From contig CAJNOQ010002850.1 of assembly GCA_905250885.1 (NCBI GenBank), positions 1 through 22,376 of the forward strand: a DNA stretch of 22,376 nt, written 5' to 3'. Both the position numbers and the translations under genes were made by a program. The stretch comes from Didymodactylos carnosus. Taxonomy: Eukaryota > Rotifera > Eurotatoria > Philodinida > Philodinidae. This document shows, one piece after another, positions 9,991-18,994 of this stretch (positions within the stretch are counted from its first letter, which is position 1; the number at the start of each line of letters is the position of its first letter). Under the pieces are notes generated by a model. It made no database searches, had not been told where the DNA came from, and saw only the letters and a program-made list of their open reading frames with translations.

Positions 9991-10083
9991 TTAATACAAA
10001 AGCTGGAACAAATATTTTTATGCCATTAAATAGGCCATCAGTTAAAGTATACTTGACACTATTCAAATTTTTGAAAAACTCAC
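9991..10083 (-). other. Possible 81-nt terminal intron and last exon of gene A
   Basis: After codons GEKMK the minus strand reads GTGAGT (donor, 10083-10078). An acceptor tatttgttccag ends at 10003, giving an 81-nt intron. It has a TTTAAC branch-like motif. Splicing would add only Leu-Leu-Tyr and a TAA at 9993-9991, overlapping an ATTAAA. Without splicing the protein ends six residues on, at 10063. Confidence 0.4.
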
Positions 10084-12219
10084 TTTCATTTTTTCACCTA
10101 ATGTCCACATGGTCGCGCACTGCGATTTAGTCGTATCTCTTTGTTGAATCATTATTGTTGCTATCATATCTTCATACATCAGCACATAATTATGATTGTT
10201 AGGAAAGGATTTTAAAGTAATTTCAAGGGCTTTTTTATAGTAATCTAATGCAGAATCATACTTGCCCTCACTATAATAGATACTTGCTATATTATTATAT
10301 ACAGCCGACGGATCATCATCATCTAGTGGACAAAACTGTATTTGACCTTTAGAACATACGCTTTGTGATGTAGTAGCACAAGTCAATACACCGCTATTTC
10401 CATCTGATCCTACGTTTTCTCTTGCTAACTGGTAATATTTTTCTGCTTCCAGGTGATTTTCTTTCATGTTTCCTAAATTAGTTAATATTGTACTGTTAGA
10501 AGGATCATTCCGAAGAAGTTCTGTATAATATATTTCAGCTTCACTGTGTTTACCCAATGCACTCAGGTAATTTCCAAAGGTTAGAATCGTAAGTGGCGCT
10601 CCAATTTCATTCTGAAAACGTTCGTTTAACGATTGTAACTCATCATTTTCTTCTTTGGTGTATATTAGTCGTATATACCAAATTTTACTCATGAATAATT
10701 CGACAGACCGTATTCGGAATACTGTACCAAGGGAAAACATGATTACATCTTTATCTTGACAATCCTTTATAGTATTAATAGTAGCATAAGGAGTAACAAA
10801 AACATTTGTGTCGATAGTGATTTCAAACAAAACAGATTCATAATCCAGGCAATCTGAACTGTTCTCTGCAAAAATACGAGCAGTATCATATGATTTAGTT
10901 GTTAAAAGAAACGTATTCATTGTTATGAATCCATCTATACTGTCTTTTATCATATGTAATTCATCGGGTGACATTAACTGGCCTCTATAAACAATAAAAT
11001 TCGTTTTGTTTGAAGACGATGATGTGCACTGTAATTGTCGTAAGTGATTATGAACATCAGTTAGAAAATATCGGAACTTCAATATACGATCCATATTTTC
11101 TGTTCGAAATGCTTTGTTTATAAGACGAAATCGAAACGAATCGAATATATACCACCATATTGCTTCTTGAGAAGAGTAATTTGTATCGAGTATATCAATT
11201 CTTTTCGGTATTAGTTCAATATATTTGTATTGCACATGAGATACTGTTCTCATATAATCATCTGCATGTCCTTCTGTTTCAGGCAGTTGGAGTAGGATTT
11301 TAATTAATAACTGAGACCACACAAACGATATTTGTCGTTCGTTCAGATTTTTAAGTGATATCTCTTCTAAATCAAGCTTTTTATAGACAAATATTGATGG
11401 TATCTCAAATAAATTATTTAATTGCTGTGTAATATCTACATTTAATTTTTGTATTAGAGCTTTTATTTCATTAAATGATCCTCGAACTTTTTCGTACTTT
11501 ATGGACAATTGCTTTTGTTCACTATTATCGTAATCGGAAGTAAATGAGTAAATAAATTGGATTTGGAATAGTGAATGTACAACAGGAATTAAATTGAAAC
11601 TAGATGTAACGAGAAATAGGCGGTCTTTTTGGTTACTTACAAATGCAATTAATTGATCAATGTTGTCAAACGTTGTTAAATCAATATTCTTGTACTCTAG
11701 TTGAAACGTTAGTGCATCGGCTAGCTCACTGATTCTATCCTCATTGAATAAAATGACTTTTATATTTTCTTCAATGGTTGTGTGCGACTCCGCTGATATG
11801 GTACAATCAATTGAACTTAAACTCTGTTGGTAATTATGTGTTAAATGATGTTTTATTGAATGCCATTGTGATAATCGCTTGGAATATACCGTAATATCGT
11901 AATTCAATTTAGCAAATAAATCATTCCTGTCTGTAAATATACGAATTTTTGAATCATTTTTTAAGCATAATTTTTCTGACTCAGTCTCGTTTGTACAATA
12001 TACATAAATATATAAAATTTGTTTTTCTGTATAGATGAGAGGAATAAGAAATTCATTCAATGATGAAAATGTGATGAAATAGATATGTTTGTTTTGAATA
12101 GAAGTTATATATGTAATACATTTATGTACACTATTAAACGGTTCATAATTTTTAATACTACTATGTAATTCATTTCTGTCATTTACATTGAGACCTATAA
12201 TAATGTAATCTTCCTCCAT
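10063..12219 (-). CDS. TPR-ADP-ribosyltransferase family protein A, catalytic motifs degraded
   Basis: This 718-residue protein starts at an ATG (12219). Two related N-terminal domains lie at about 1-112 and 152-264; both have a YIYVYC or FIYSFT strand and a KIRIFTDRNDLFAKL or KYEKVRGSFNEIKAL end. A linker with EAIWWY (352-357) leads to the ART domain. The NAD-binding Arg is kept (VYRG, R412). The Ser-Thr-Ser motif reads LLTTKS (438-443). The Glu-x-Glu loop reads DKDVIMFS, with K490 and V492 where the family has Glu. TPR-like repeats follow at about 543-605 and 638-672, with a Cys-bearing insert between them. Arg-specific ARTs modify proteins with ADP-ribose from NAD; here catalysis looks lost, so a binding or regulatory role is possible. 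A GTGAGT donor at 10083 may replace the last six codons. It diverges from gene B. Confidence 0.88.
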   Translation of the reverse strand: MEEDYIIIGLNVNDRNELHSSIKNYEPFNSVHKCITYITSIQNKHIYFITFSSLNEFLIPLIYTEKQILYIYVYCTNETESEKLCLKNDSKIRIFTDRNDLFAKLNYDITVYSKRLSQWHSIKHHLTHNYQQSLSSIDCTISAESHTTIEENIKVILFNEDRISELADALTFQLEYKNIDLTTFDNIDQLIAFVSNQKDRLFLVTSSFNLIPVVHSLFQIQFIYSFTSDYDNSEQKQLSIKYEKVRGSFNEIKALIQKLNVDITQQLNNLFEIPSIFVYKKLDLEEISLKNLNERQISFVWSQLLIKILLQLPETEGHADDYMRTVSHVQYKYIELIPKRIDILDTNYSSQEAIWWYIFDSFRFRLINKAFRTENMDRILKFRYFLTDVHNHLRQLQCTSSSSNKTNFIVYRGQLMSPDELHMIKDSIDGFITMNTFLLTTKSYDTARIFAENSSDCLDYESVLFEITIDTNVFVTPYATINTIKDCQDKDVIMFSLGTVFRIRSVELFMSKIWYIRLIYTKEENDELQSLNERFQNEIGAPLTILTFGNYLSALGKHSEAEIYYTELLRNDPSNSTILTNLGNMKENHLEAEKYYQLARENVGSDGNSGVLTCATTSQSVCSKGQIQFCPLDDDDPSAVYNNIASIYYSEGKYDSALDYYKKALEITLKSFPNNHNYVLMYEDMIATIMIQQRDTTKSQCATMWTLGEKMKVSFSKI

Positions 12220-12492
12220 GCTCGTATCTTATAATTGTAACATAGCATAAAATGATTGATCTAAAACAATAAATAAATTAGACAATTACTTGTTTAGCCG
12301 CCAGTAATATAATGTCAAGTAGCTTGCAAGTCTTCGGTAATGATATATGGAATGAGCTTTTCTTGATCTTGAGCAACTAAAATTCTTCTTTAAAATTGAA
12401 AAATTCTATGAGCTATATCCACATTTATACTTAGAAATTATACTTCTCGTATCGTTATCATTAAGGAGAACCCTTCAGGGAAAAACTTTGTT
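12220..12492. other. Left part of the divergent intergenic region of genes A and B
   Basis: This is sequence upstream of the gene A start. It is AT-rich. I can see no clear promoter element and no coding motif. Confidence 0.4.
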
Positions 12493-12631
12493 ATCTTACA
12501 TGTGATTTTGATGAAACTTTCCGCAACCCTAAAAATGTGAATCCCTCACTGTGCAATACTTTTTTTCATATTCTTCAAGCTTGATATTTCGAGTTGGTTT
12601 TATTTTAATTTTCGGAACAACTAAGGTCTAA
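12493..12631 (+). repeat. Direct repeat on the 5' side of gene A
   Basis: Second copy of 9692-9839, about 2.8 kb away. It starts atcttacatgtgattttgatg and ends aacaactaaggtctaa. Compared with the first copy it lacks about ten bases (ttgatcccc region). It lies in the intergenic space between the two ART genes. Confidence 0.88.
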
Positions 12632-12836
12632 GTCAAAACCCGGCTTTCATCGGCCCATGAAGAACGATTCGCCCTTCCAATTAAAACACATGTCTCTCTA
12701 AGCTAAACCATTATTTGCGAAAGTGCTGCACATTGGGCATGTTTGGATCAACAAACAAAGCGTTCTCTGAAAAAATATAACAAGATTTTTGACATATTTT
12801 ATCAATGCATAGTGCTAGTAACCTCACAAATACGTT

Positions 12837-13230
12837 ACTTGAGGCATCGTGCCTTCGACGTACTCCAAACCGAGCGCCGTTAGTTTCTGGCATTTTTCAT
12901 TTTTCTTTCCAAGGTTTTTGCTTCTTCCTTCAACGCATTCATTTTCTCTATTGTATGTAGAATTATGTAAGAATATTTATTTTTACCTGACTGCGATTCT
13001 TCTTCTATATAAATTCATTTAATTTTCGAGCTGTAGTCATGGTGTGAGTAAATATTAATAACATTAACAAATAAATATTCCTTCGTGACTTATGTAAGAA
13101 TATGACAAGAAGTAAGTAGAGAAATGAATGTGTCGAAGGGAAAAGCAAAAACATTAGAAAGAAGATTGAAAAAATGGCAGTAACCAACGGCGCTCGGTTA
13201 GAAGTACGTTGAAGGCACGATGTCTCAAGT
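12837..13230. mobile_element. Foldback element with about 115-bp arms
   Basis: Left arm 12837-12955 (acttgaggcatcgtgccttc, then accgagcgccgtt) is the reverse complement of 13115-13230 (aacggcgctcggt, then gaaggcacgatgtctcaagt). The outer 53 bp pairs best, and weaker pairing runs inward through cattcattttctct. The spacer is about 160 bp. Open frames on the minus strand inside it are by-products of the repeat. No transposase motif. Confidence 0.85.
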
Positions 13231-14154
13231 CAAAAGCAGAGTGAAAATAAAGAAATTGGAAAGTTAAGCTACGAAGCGAATGAAACTAAGATCCCCTAGG
13301 AAATTTGAATTTTCTGTAAAAGTTGCATAAAAAGTTATGCATATGCTTAGATAGTCTTTGGTGTCTACTTTCAGAATTCATCCTAAGCGATCATATATCT
13401 ATAATTTTTGAGCAATTTTGAAAAAGTTTTCTAAAGCGCTTAAAGGCCAGACTTTTGAAAATTTTCAAAATTCTCTCAAATTTCGATAATATTCTGCAAG
13501 TTTATTATCTGAAAATATCAAGCAAACATTTGTCTTCAAAAGTGACGTCGCTGAACATGCGAAATGGGTTTCATATAATTTTAACGAAGCATTTTAAGGA
13601 TGCGCATCAATAAGGTAAAAAATAACTTAAATGTATTCTTCCATTTCAAAAAATTTTAGATCAGAAAATTTTCAAATTATACGGTGTGAGATACCTCGTT
13701 GTAAAGAAAACACCTCATAGTAATGGCAAACGACAATAATATTACGGGGAGGTACGTATGATGCAAGTAACCTGCAATTTAAATGTCTAGATCATTCGGT
13801 TTTTTACAACGCGAGGAACACTTTTGTCGTTGATATATTTTTGGGATTAAGACATGCACCTATACCTTTCTTTTTCTGGATTTTGTTAACCTAGTTTTCT
13901 AACCTATCTATTGACATTCAATTTGTGCAATTTTATTTATTATTCAAAATCGTTACAGTCGTATAGCATTAGACTAAAAATCGAGTTAAAAATAGTGGAA
14001 AAGTTCTGTTCGATTTTTCAATTGCCAACACCTTAGCTTAGATCAACACTGATGAGGTAAAAACAAGCTTTTGGTAAGTCTGGTTCTGATCAACAGAAAA
14101 GTGACTTATGGTCCTCTCTCGAATTTCCATTGTGAGATTAGTCCACAAAAACCA
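13231..14154. other. Upstream region of gene B; possible 5' exon and intron
   Basis: No recognisable gene. Near 14050-14080 two donor-like sites occur (gaggtaaaaa and tggtaagtct), and ttttcatcag at 14160-14170 could be an acceptor. The open frame from 14071 begins with TTG and is not a natural eukaryotic start, so the first 48 codons of that frame may be intron or leader. Confidence 0.4.
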
Positions 14155-14214
14155 ATGGTTTTTCATCAGGTTGAGAATCTTATTTTTCTAAGATTCACAC
14201 TCAACTGTGAATTG

Positions 14215-16029
14215 ATGCATCAGAATTACATCGGTATTTGGTTGCATGACGAAACAAATGAAAAATCGACCGATTATTTAATCATTAAGAATAGTCTGTG
14301 TCAGATCTTTAATTGCTTCAAAACATTTAAAAAATGGTGTGATTTAATTAGTTACGTTACTCTAAGTGAAAGTGGCAAATTTTTTATTATTATATCGCAT
14401 TCGGACGCTAAATACCTTATTCCTATTCTTTATGAAGAGCTGCTAAATATATTGCATATTTACGTATACTGTCCGAAAGAAAATACTGATCAACAATGGA
14501 TAGCTGATTATTCTACAAAATGTCATGTTTTTGGTGACGGAAATGATCTTTTTCCTAAATTAACTACTGATCTTAAGGCTTACGACGATGAAGAAACAAG
14601 GACATGCAGCTTTAGTACCGATGGGAAACGGCCAAATAGTAATGATTCTGAAAATCGTCTCTATCGTACACCACTGCTAATTAATATGTTTACTTCAAAC
14701 GTAACAGAAAATTCGATAAGAAATCTAAGTAGAGACTCAATCGCATTTATATGGTTTCAAGTATTCATTAAAATTTTACTTCGTATGGAACATACGAACA
14801 AAACAACACAAGCAATGATAGAAAAATGTCGATCAGAATACGAAACAAATAGTACTCAATTACAAAAAATTGACGAATTTCAGCAAACGTACGAAACTGA
14901 CCAAGCAATATGGTGGTATACAAGGGATTCGTTTCTATTTCACCTAGTGAGCAAATCACTTCTAACGCAAGATATTCATTCTATCATTCCATTTCGTTTG
15001 TTTATTGTCGATCTTCATAATCAATTAGTTGAACTTCATTACAAACGTACCGAGAAAATTCTGAAGGTCTATCGTGGAAAGAAAATATCTATATCTGTCC
15101 TACAAAATTTAATTGATAACCAAGGCGGTCTTATCTCAATGAACGCGTTTCTATCTACGTCGACTAGTTGGCAGGTTGCTAGTGAAGTTTATGCAGGAGA
15201 AGGCCAAGAACGCGAACGGGTGTTATTTGAATTGGACCTTAATAGTGATTCAAATGACACCGATATAAAGCCCTTTGCTGATATTTCGCACAGAAGTCAA
15301 TTTCCAGAGGAGCAGGAAATTCTATTTTCAGCAGGAACAGTTTGGCGTATTAAATCTGTAAAGTATAATGAAGATTTGCGCTTATGGAGCATATATTTGA
15401 AATTAAGTGGCAATAATGAATTAAAATCTGTCGAACTAATAAATCAATTAAATAAACAAATCGATGAACAATGCACTTTGTTAACATTAGGAGATTTCTT
15501 ACTTAAGATTGAGGAATATGATAAAGCGGAGTACTACTTTAAAGAAATGCTCAATGAACTCTCATCGGTAGATAAACGACGAGGAATATTGTACAATAGT
15601 ATTGGATTAGCTAAATATAAAAAGGGAGATCCCAAAGCAGCATTAAAATCATTTAAACAAGCTCAGGACTTTATCGAAGCCAATTATCCTAATTATGGTA
15701 ATAATAGTAATCATTCATCTGCTACAACAACAACAACATCACAAAACGATAAAGTCATATTAATAGTATTAACTGCTACATATCCTTCTGAAATTACAAT
15801 TTATAATAATATCGGATATATGTATCATAAAATGCGTGATTTTGAAAAAGCATCTGAAAATTATCAAAAAGCTCTCGATTTGTATTCAGAAAGTGGTATC
15901 GAAAATGTCCAAGGTCTATCAGCCATTCATAATAATATCGGTGGTTTGTGTTTCGATAAAGGCGAATTTAATGAAGCTCTAAGAAATTACCGAGAGGCGG
16001 TAAACCTGTTACCAGAAACTCATGCATAG
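14215..16029 (+). CDS. TPR-ADP-ribosyltransferase family protein B, catalytic motifs intact
   Basis: I chose the ATG at 14215 because MHQNYIGIW lines up with the start of protein A; another ATG is at 14155, and the upstream frame has only TTG. This gives 604 residues. One N-terminal domain (about 1-120, with HIYVYC) leads to a linker with QAIWWYTRDSFLF. The ART domain has all three R-S-E elements: KVYRG (R287), FLSTSTS (S314-S316) and EEQEILFS (E366-x-E368). These are the marks of an Arg-directed mono-ADP-ribosyltransferase using NAD. About four TPRs follow from 418 to the end (for example YNNIGYMYHKMRDFEKASEN), with an ACA-repeat-encoded Thr run between TPR2 and TPR3. The reading ends at TAG 16027. 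The 27 codons beyond it look like the usual family tail. No signal peptide or membrane segment is obvious, so it is probably intracellular. Confidence 0.9.
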   Translation: MHQNYIGIWLHDETNEKSTDYLIIKNSLCQIFNCFKTFKKWCDLISYVTLSESGKFFIIISHSDAKYLIPILYEELLNILHIYVYCPKENTDQQWIADYSTKCHVFGDGNDLFPKLTTDLKAYDDEETRTCSFSTDGKRPNSNDSENRLYRTPLLINMFTSNVTENSIRNLSRDSIAFIWFQVFIKILLRMEHTNKTTQAMIEKCRSEYETNSTQLQKIDEFQQTYETDQAIWWYTRDSFLFHLVSKSLLTQDIHSIIPFRLFIVDLHNQLVELHYKRTEKILKVYRGKKISISVLQNLIDNQGGLISMNAFLSTSTSWQVASEVYAGEGQERERVLFELDLNSDSNDTDIKPFADISHRSQFPEEQEILFSAGTVWRIKSVKYNEDLRLWSIYLKLSGNNELKSVELINQLNKQIDEQCTLLTLGDFLLKIEEYDKAEYYFKEMLNELSSVDKRRGILYNSIGLAKYKKGDPKAALKSFKQAQDFIEANYPNYGNNSNHSSATTTTTSQNDKVILIVLTATYPSEITIYNNIGYMYHKMRDFEKASENYQKALDLYSESGIENVQGLSAIHNNIGGLCFDKGEFNEALRNYREAVNLLPETHA

Positions 16030-16113
16030 TTACAAGAATATAAGAAGAATATAATCATTTTAAATCGGCATATGGAATGGTTTCAGCAAAAGCGGAAACT
16101 AAAATGTGATTAA
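16030..16113 (+). pseudogene. In-frame tail of gene B beyond a TAG stop
   Basis: Directly after TAG the same frame stays open for 27 codons to TAA at 16111-16113. It starts LQEYKKNIIILNRH. From memory, bdelloid TPR proteins often end with a similar basic tail following the last TPR (a leucine-tyrosine-lysine-asparagine pattern). The TAG looks like a recent nonsense change in place of a codon between Ala and Leu, or a natural earlier end. Loss of the tail need not affect the ART domain. Confidence 0.5.
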
Positions 16114-16544
16114 AATCGAGAACATAAGCTTTCAGATGTAGTATTTAAATCGACATCTGAAGACTGTTTATAAACCTTTAGCCTTTAGCCTGAAAGGTTC
16201 TTGCTTTCTTGATTTTATAGCACATAGACTGCATACCATTATGTGTTTCTCCTTTTCCCGAGAAATTCAGTTCTTAGTATAAATGGCATAAATTCTCAAA
16301 AACTGTGAAAGGAAAGAATAGTTCGTAATATATTGATTTTTTCCTTCAGTGAGCTATTTTAGTTTATTTAATACTCTTTTTATTTAATAATATTCACTGT
16401 TGCTCTTGAGCTTCGCCTCCAGTAACAAACTAACCAACAGTTCTGCTTCATTTAAAAAAAGTTGTCATAGAAATTAAAGATTAATAGTAAAATACAAACA
16501 CAGCGTTTTGACAGAAGTCTGAAAAAAAGCCCAGGTCCAAAAAG
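16114..16544. other. No recognisable gene
   Basis: This is 3' flanking sequence of gene B. I see no coding motif and no strong polyadenylation signal near the stop. Confidence 0.4.
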
Positions 16545-17510
16545 AATACCCGTTAACTGCCAGTTAATGTCCAGTAAACGGTCACATAAAAAAACGGCGC
16601 GTCAACGTTCTCAAAACGGCCAGTAAACAAGACGTTAACTCCCCGTTTTTAGTGCGGCCGTTTCACGGTCGAATAGTTAACAGTCACGGTTTACTGACTG
16701 TTCTGAACGTTTCCAGACCATTTATTATCCACAAAGAAATTTGCCATTAACTGGTCATTAACGGGCAGTTAACGAACCGTTTACTTAAGCTAGAGTTAAA
16801 ATGATTTTTGAATGTTTCATGACTCATACATATTAGATGCTTCAAACCGTAAACAGGTCGTTTCTTTCTTCAATTTCTAGTTCTGTTGATTATATGTCAA
16901 TTAGCTTAATGAGTTTAAATGATAATGAGCTCAAAAGTTTATGGTAGAGATAGGAAGATCGGGGCTATAAAATGAGGTATTTTTGAACTAATTATCTCCT
17001 AAGCTTAATTAACTAACAATTGTACATTAAAACTCCATGTATTTCAATGGAGTGTCTCTATTTAGCCCAAGCGTACAAGTGAAGTGTCATACACTTCGAT
17101 AGAGATCTTCACCTTTTGGATCTGGCTCAAACTCATCGGACATTTTCAAAAGATTTTTATGTGAATATATGCGAAAAAATGTTTGGTCTACCACCGTGTT
17201 CAATAGCAAGTTTTTCCGATCAATAACGGCCAAGAAATAGCAAAAATGGAATGAAAATTTCAAAGAATGTCTCTAATTACCCCGAAGTACTCTATGTGTC
17301 ATGAAACATTGAAAAATCATTCTAAAACTGCTCTAGCATAAAGTACTGAAAACGGTCCGTTAACTGTCCGTTAACGACCTGTTTACGGTTTGAAGCATCT
17401 AATATGTATGAGTCATGAAGCATTCAAAATCATTCTAAAATCACTCTGGCATAACGTACTGAAAAACCACCTAAAAACGGGTGGTTAATTGGCTATTAAC
17501 GGCCTGTTAC
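16545..17510. mobile_element. Complex GTTAAC-rich inverted-repeat element
   Basis: The ends are an imperfect pair: ccgttaactgccagttaa on the left and, in reverse complement, ccgttaatagccaattaa on the right. Many short variants of gttaac, cagtaaac and gtttac fill both outer parts. Inner arms 16791-16862 and 17373-17447 are inverted copies (gtttcatgactcatacatat, then tagatgcttcaaaccgtaaa) at high identity. On the right a 45-bp segment (catt-aaaatcattctaaaa to gtactgaaaa) is repeated directly at 17311 and 17420. No coding capacity. It probably belongs to a non-autonomous DNA element family, perhaps with one element nested in another. Confidence 0.8.
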
Positions 17511-17677
17511 TACATAGTAGTTATCAAGAAAGTGGTAATTTAAATGAGATTTTGTTGTGGGAAAGAGCATTACAACTAATTGAAATACGAACGCTATATC
17601 AACAGAAAACAATAAGAATTGAGAAAGCGAATGTAGCGAAATATATTATTGAAAACTGGAAGAAAGATGATGACTAG
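17508..17677 (+). pseudogene. TPR-like C-terminal remnant
   Basis: Right after the inverted-repeat element an open frame reads SYQESGNLNEILLWERALQL, then IENWKKDDD and a TAG. The YxxSGNLxE...LWERALQL pattern fits helix A/B of a TPR with one residue missing. The apparent start is within the repeat, so the true 5' end is lost. It may be a relic of another TPR gene cut by the element. The match is weak. Confidence 0.4.
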
Positions 17678-18446
17678 AAAAATGACTTAGCAATCGAAAC
17701 AGCGTTGAGGAGTTCTGATTTTCTTTTTTGTAAGTCACTGATTTTCAAAAAATATTATTTCAGAATTGAGAAGCGACAAGATTCCTTCTGTGAGAAGCGA
17801 CAAGATCTTTCTATTCCTTCTGTTATTTCTCCACGTTTGACGAGCTGTGTAAATTCCGAAGCGAGGATTTCTAACAGAATTTTTCTTCTAAACAGATTTC
17901 GTCTGTCGGTGGATCTGATCTTAAAGCACGAAAAAGATCTTGATTACGAAAAATAATTTGTTTTTATGTTGAAATCATTAAATTGATCAAGAAATATCTG
18001 TCAATCTTGTGCAAGAAACTTAGGTTTGAGCACTGATACTAATAAAATAAATAACGCCTTTTTTATCCGTTTCCGTTGCTTCACATGAAGTTCAAAGAGA
18101 GAATTTGATTGGTTAGCATACGGTACAAGAATGAGCAACTACTATCCGTTCCAAAATGCAAGACAGGGTACCACTTTGTAGATAACTCTGTCATCTTGAT
18201 ATATAACGACCTGTGGTTTTCAGTAATCGAAAGCAGATGCTTAAGACCAACTTTTCCTAACGAAAAACCAGTTTTGAACAGGTTCAAAAGTCCGATTTTC
18301 CAGAGAATCTTTGAAAAACCAGCTCCGTTCTCAGAAAAGTAACATACAATGTTAGTGATGTTTTTGCATGTGGATTGTGAGTACGCAAAGCATATCTCAT
18401 AAAAACTGTTGGAACAAAAGTTGCTCCCTATGAAATTCTACGTGGA
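17678..18446. other. No recognisable gene; short duplication
   Basis: gagaagcgacaagat occurs at 17769 and again at 17793, a local 24-bp duplication. Open frames at 17705-17956 and 18109-18342 on plus have no recognised motif. Confidence 0.4.
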
Positions 18447-18571
18447 ATAAGCGGAACATTCTTTTTTCTAATGAGAAAAATTCAAAAAATTATTAATTAA
18501 AAATTTTTAAAATTAAAAATATTTTAACTTTCATGTAACTTTTGTTCAAAATTTTTTCTTGAAATTCCGTT
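18447..18571 (+). repeat. Diverged copy of the foldback core at 8324-8450
   Basis: Both segments start ataagcggaac, then a ctttt-type run, then ctaat and attattaattaaa, and end in attccgtt or attccg. The long arms of the 8188 element are not present here. This is a dispersed relic or a shorter family member. Confidence 0.7.
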
Positions 18572-18988
18572 ACATTAACTCTACCACGACGTTGATTGGA
18601 CATTCCAATAAAATATAATGAATTATTTTACAACACCATCGAAATCGAAATTTCTTTAAAATTTAAAATTAATTAATTAACTCTGTGAATAATTATCAGT
18701 TCATCGAAAAAACTGAAAGATATATGTAATCAGGTGTCCTGTGCAAACTGACATAGTTTGAGGGCACATCTAGTCAAGTCTAAACCAAACAAAAACCATC
18801 GAACCTTTCAATACCTTTCCTAGTTGATCCAATTGGACCCGTGAGCAGGTATTGAAGATGAACAGCCGTCAAGGATCAATTGCTGAATCTTGTAGCGCCG
18901 AAAATTCTTTATTTTTCAAATGTGGAAGGGATCTTGAAAGTGTATAGTGTGCTGAACAGATTCAGTATATGGATTGCTTCGATTTATC
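18572..18988. other. No recognisable gene
   Basis: This is 3' flank of the GPCR exon. Nothing is recognisable in it apart from AT-rich stretches. Confidence 0.4.
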
Positions 18989-18994
18989 TTTATT
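18989..18994 (-). promoter_or_regulatory. AATAAA polyadenylation signal of the GPCR gene
   Basis: On the minus strand the stop codon region reads GTT TAA ATAAAG, so an AATAAA overlaps the TAA. This gives a very short 3' UTR, as is common in compact animal genomes. Confidence 0.5.

Noticed and set aside
9692..12631. LTR element carrying gene A
   Set aside because: The bracketing repeats differ by many bases and an indel, have no LTR ends, and no gag or pol motif lies between them.
12711..12893. Minus-strand ORF starting MPETNGARFGV
   Set aside because: Its N-terminal half is coded by the arm of the foldback element at 12837, so it is most likely a by-product of the repeat.
14071..14214. N-terminal extension of gene B from 14071
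   Set aside because: It begins with TTG, overlaps a good GTAAGT donor, and the homology with gene A starts at the ATG at 14215.
18270..18300. tRNA B-box-like ggttcaaaagtcc
   Set aside because: No matching A box, no cloverleaf arms could be paired around it.
17705..18342. Two plus-strand ORFs after the TPR remnant
   Set aside because: They are short, start without context, have no familiar motif, and one contains a local 24-bp duplication that explains its repeated residues.
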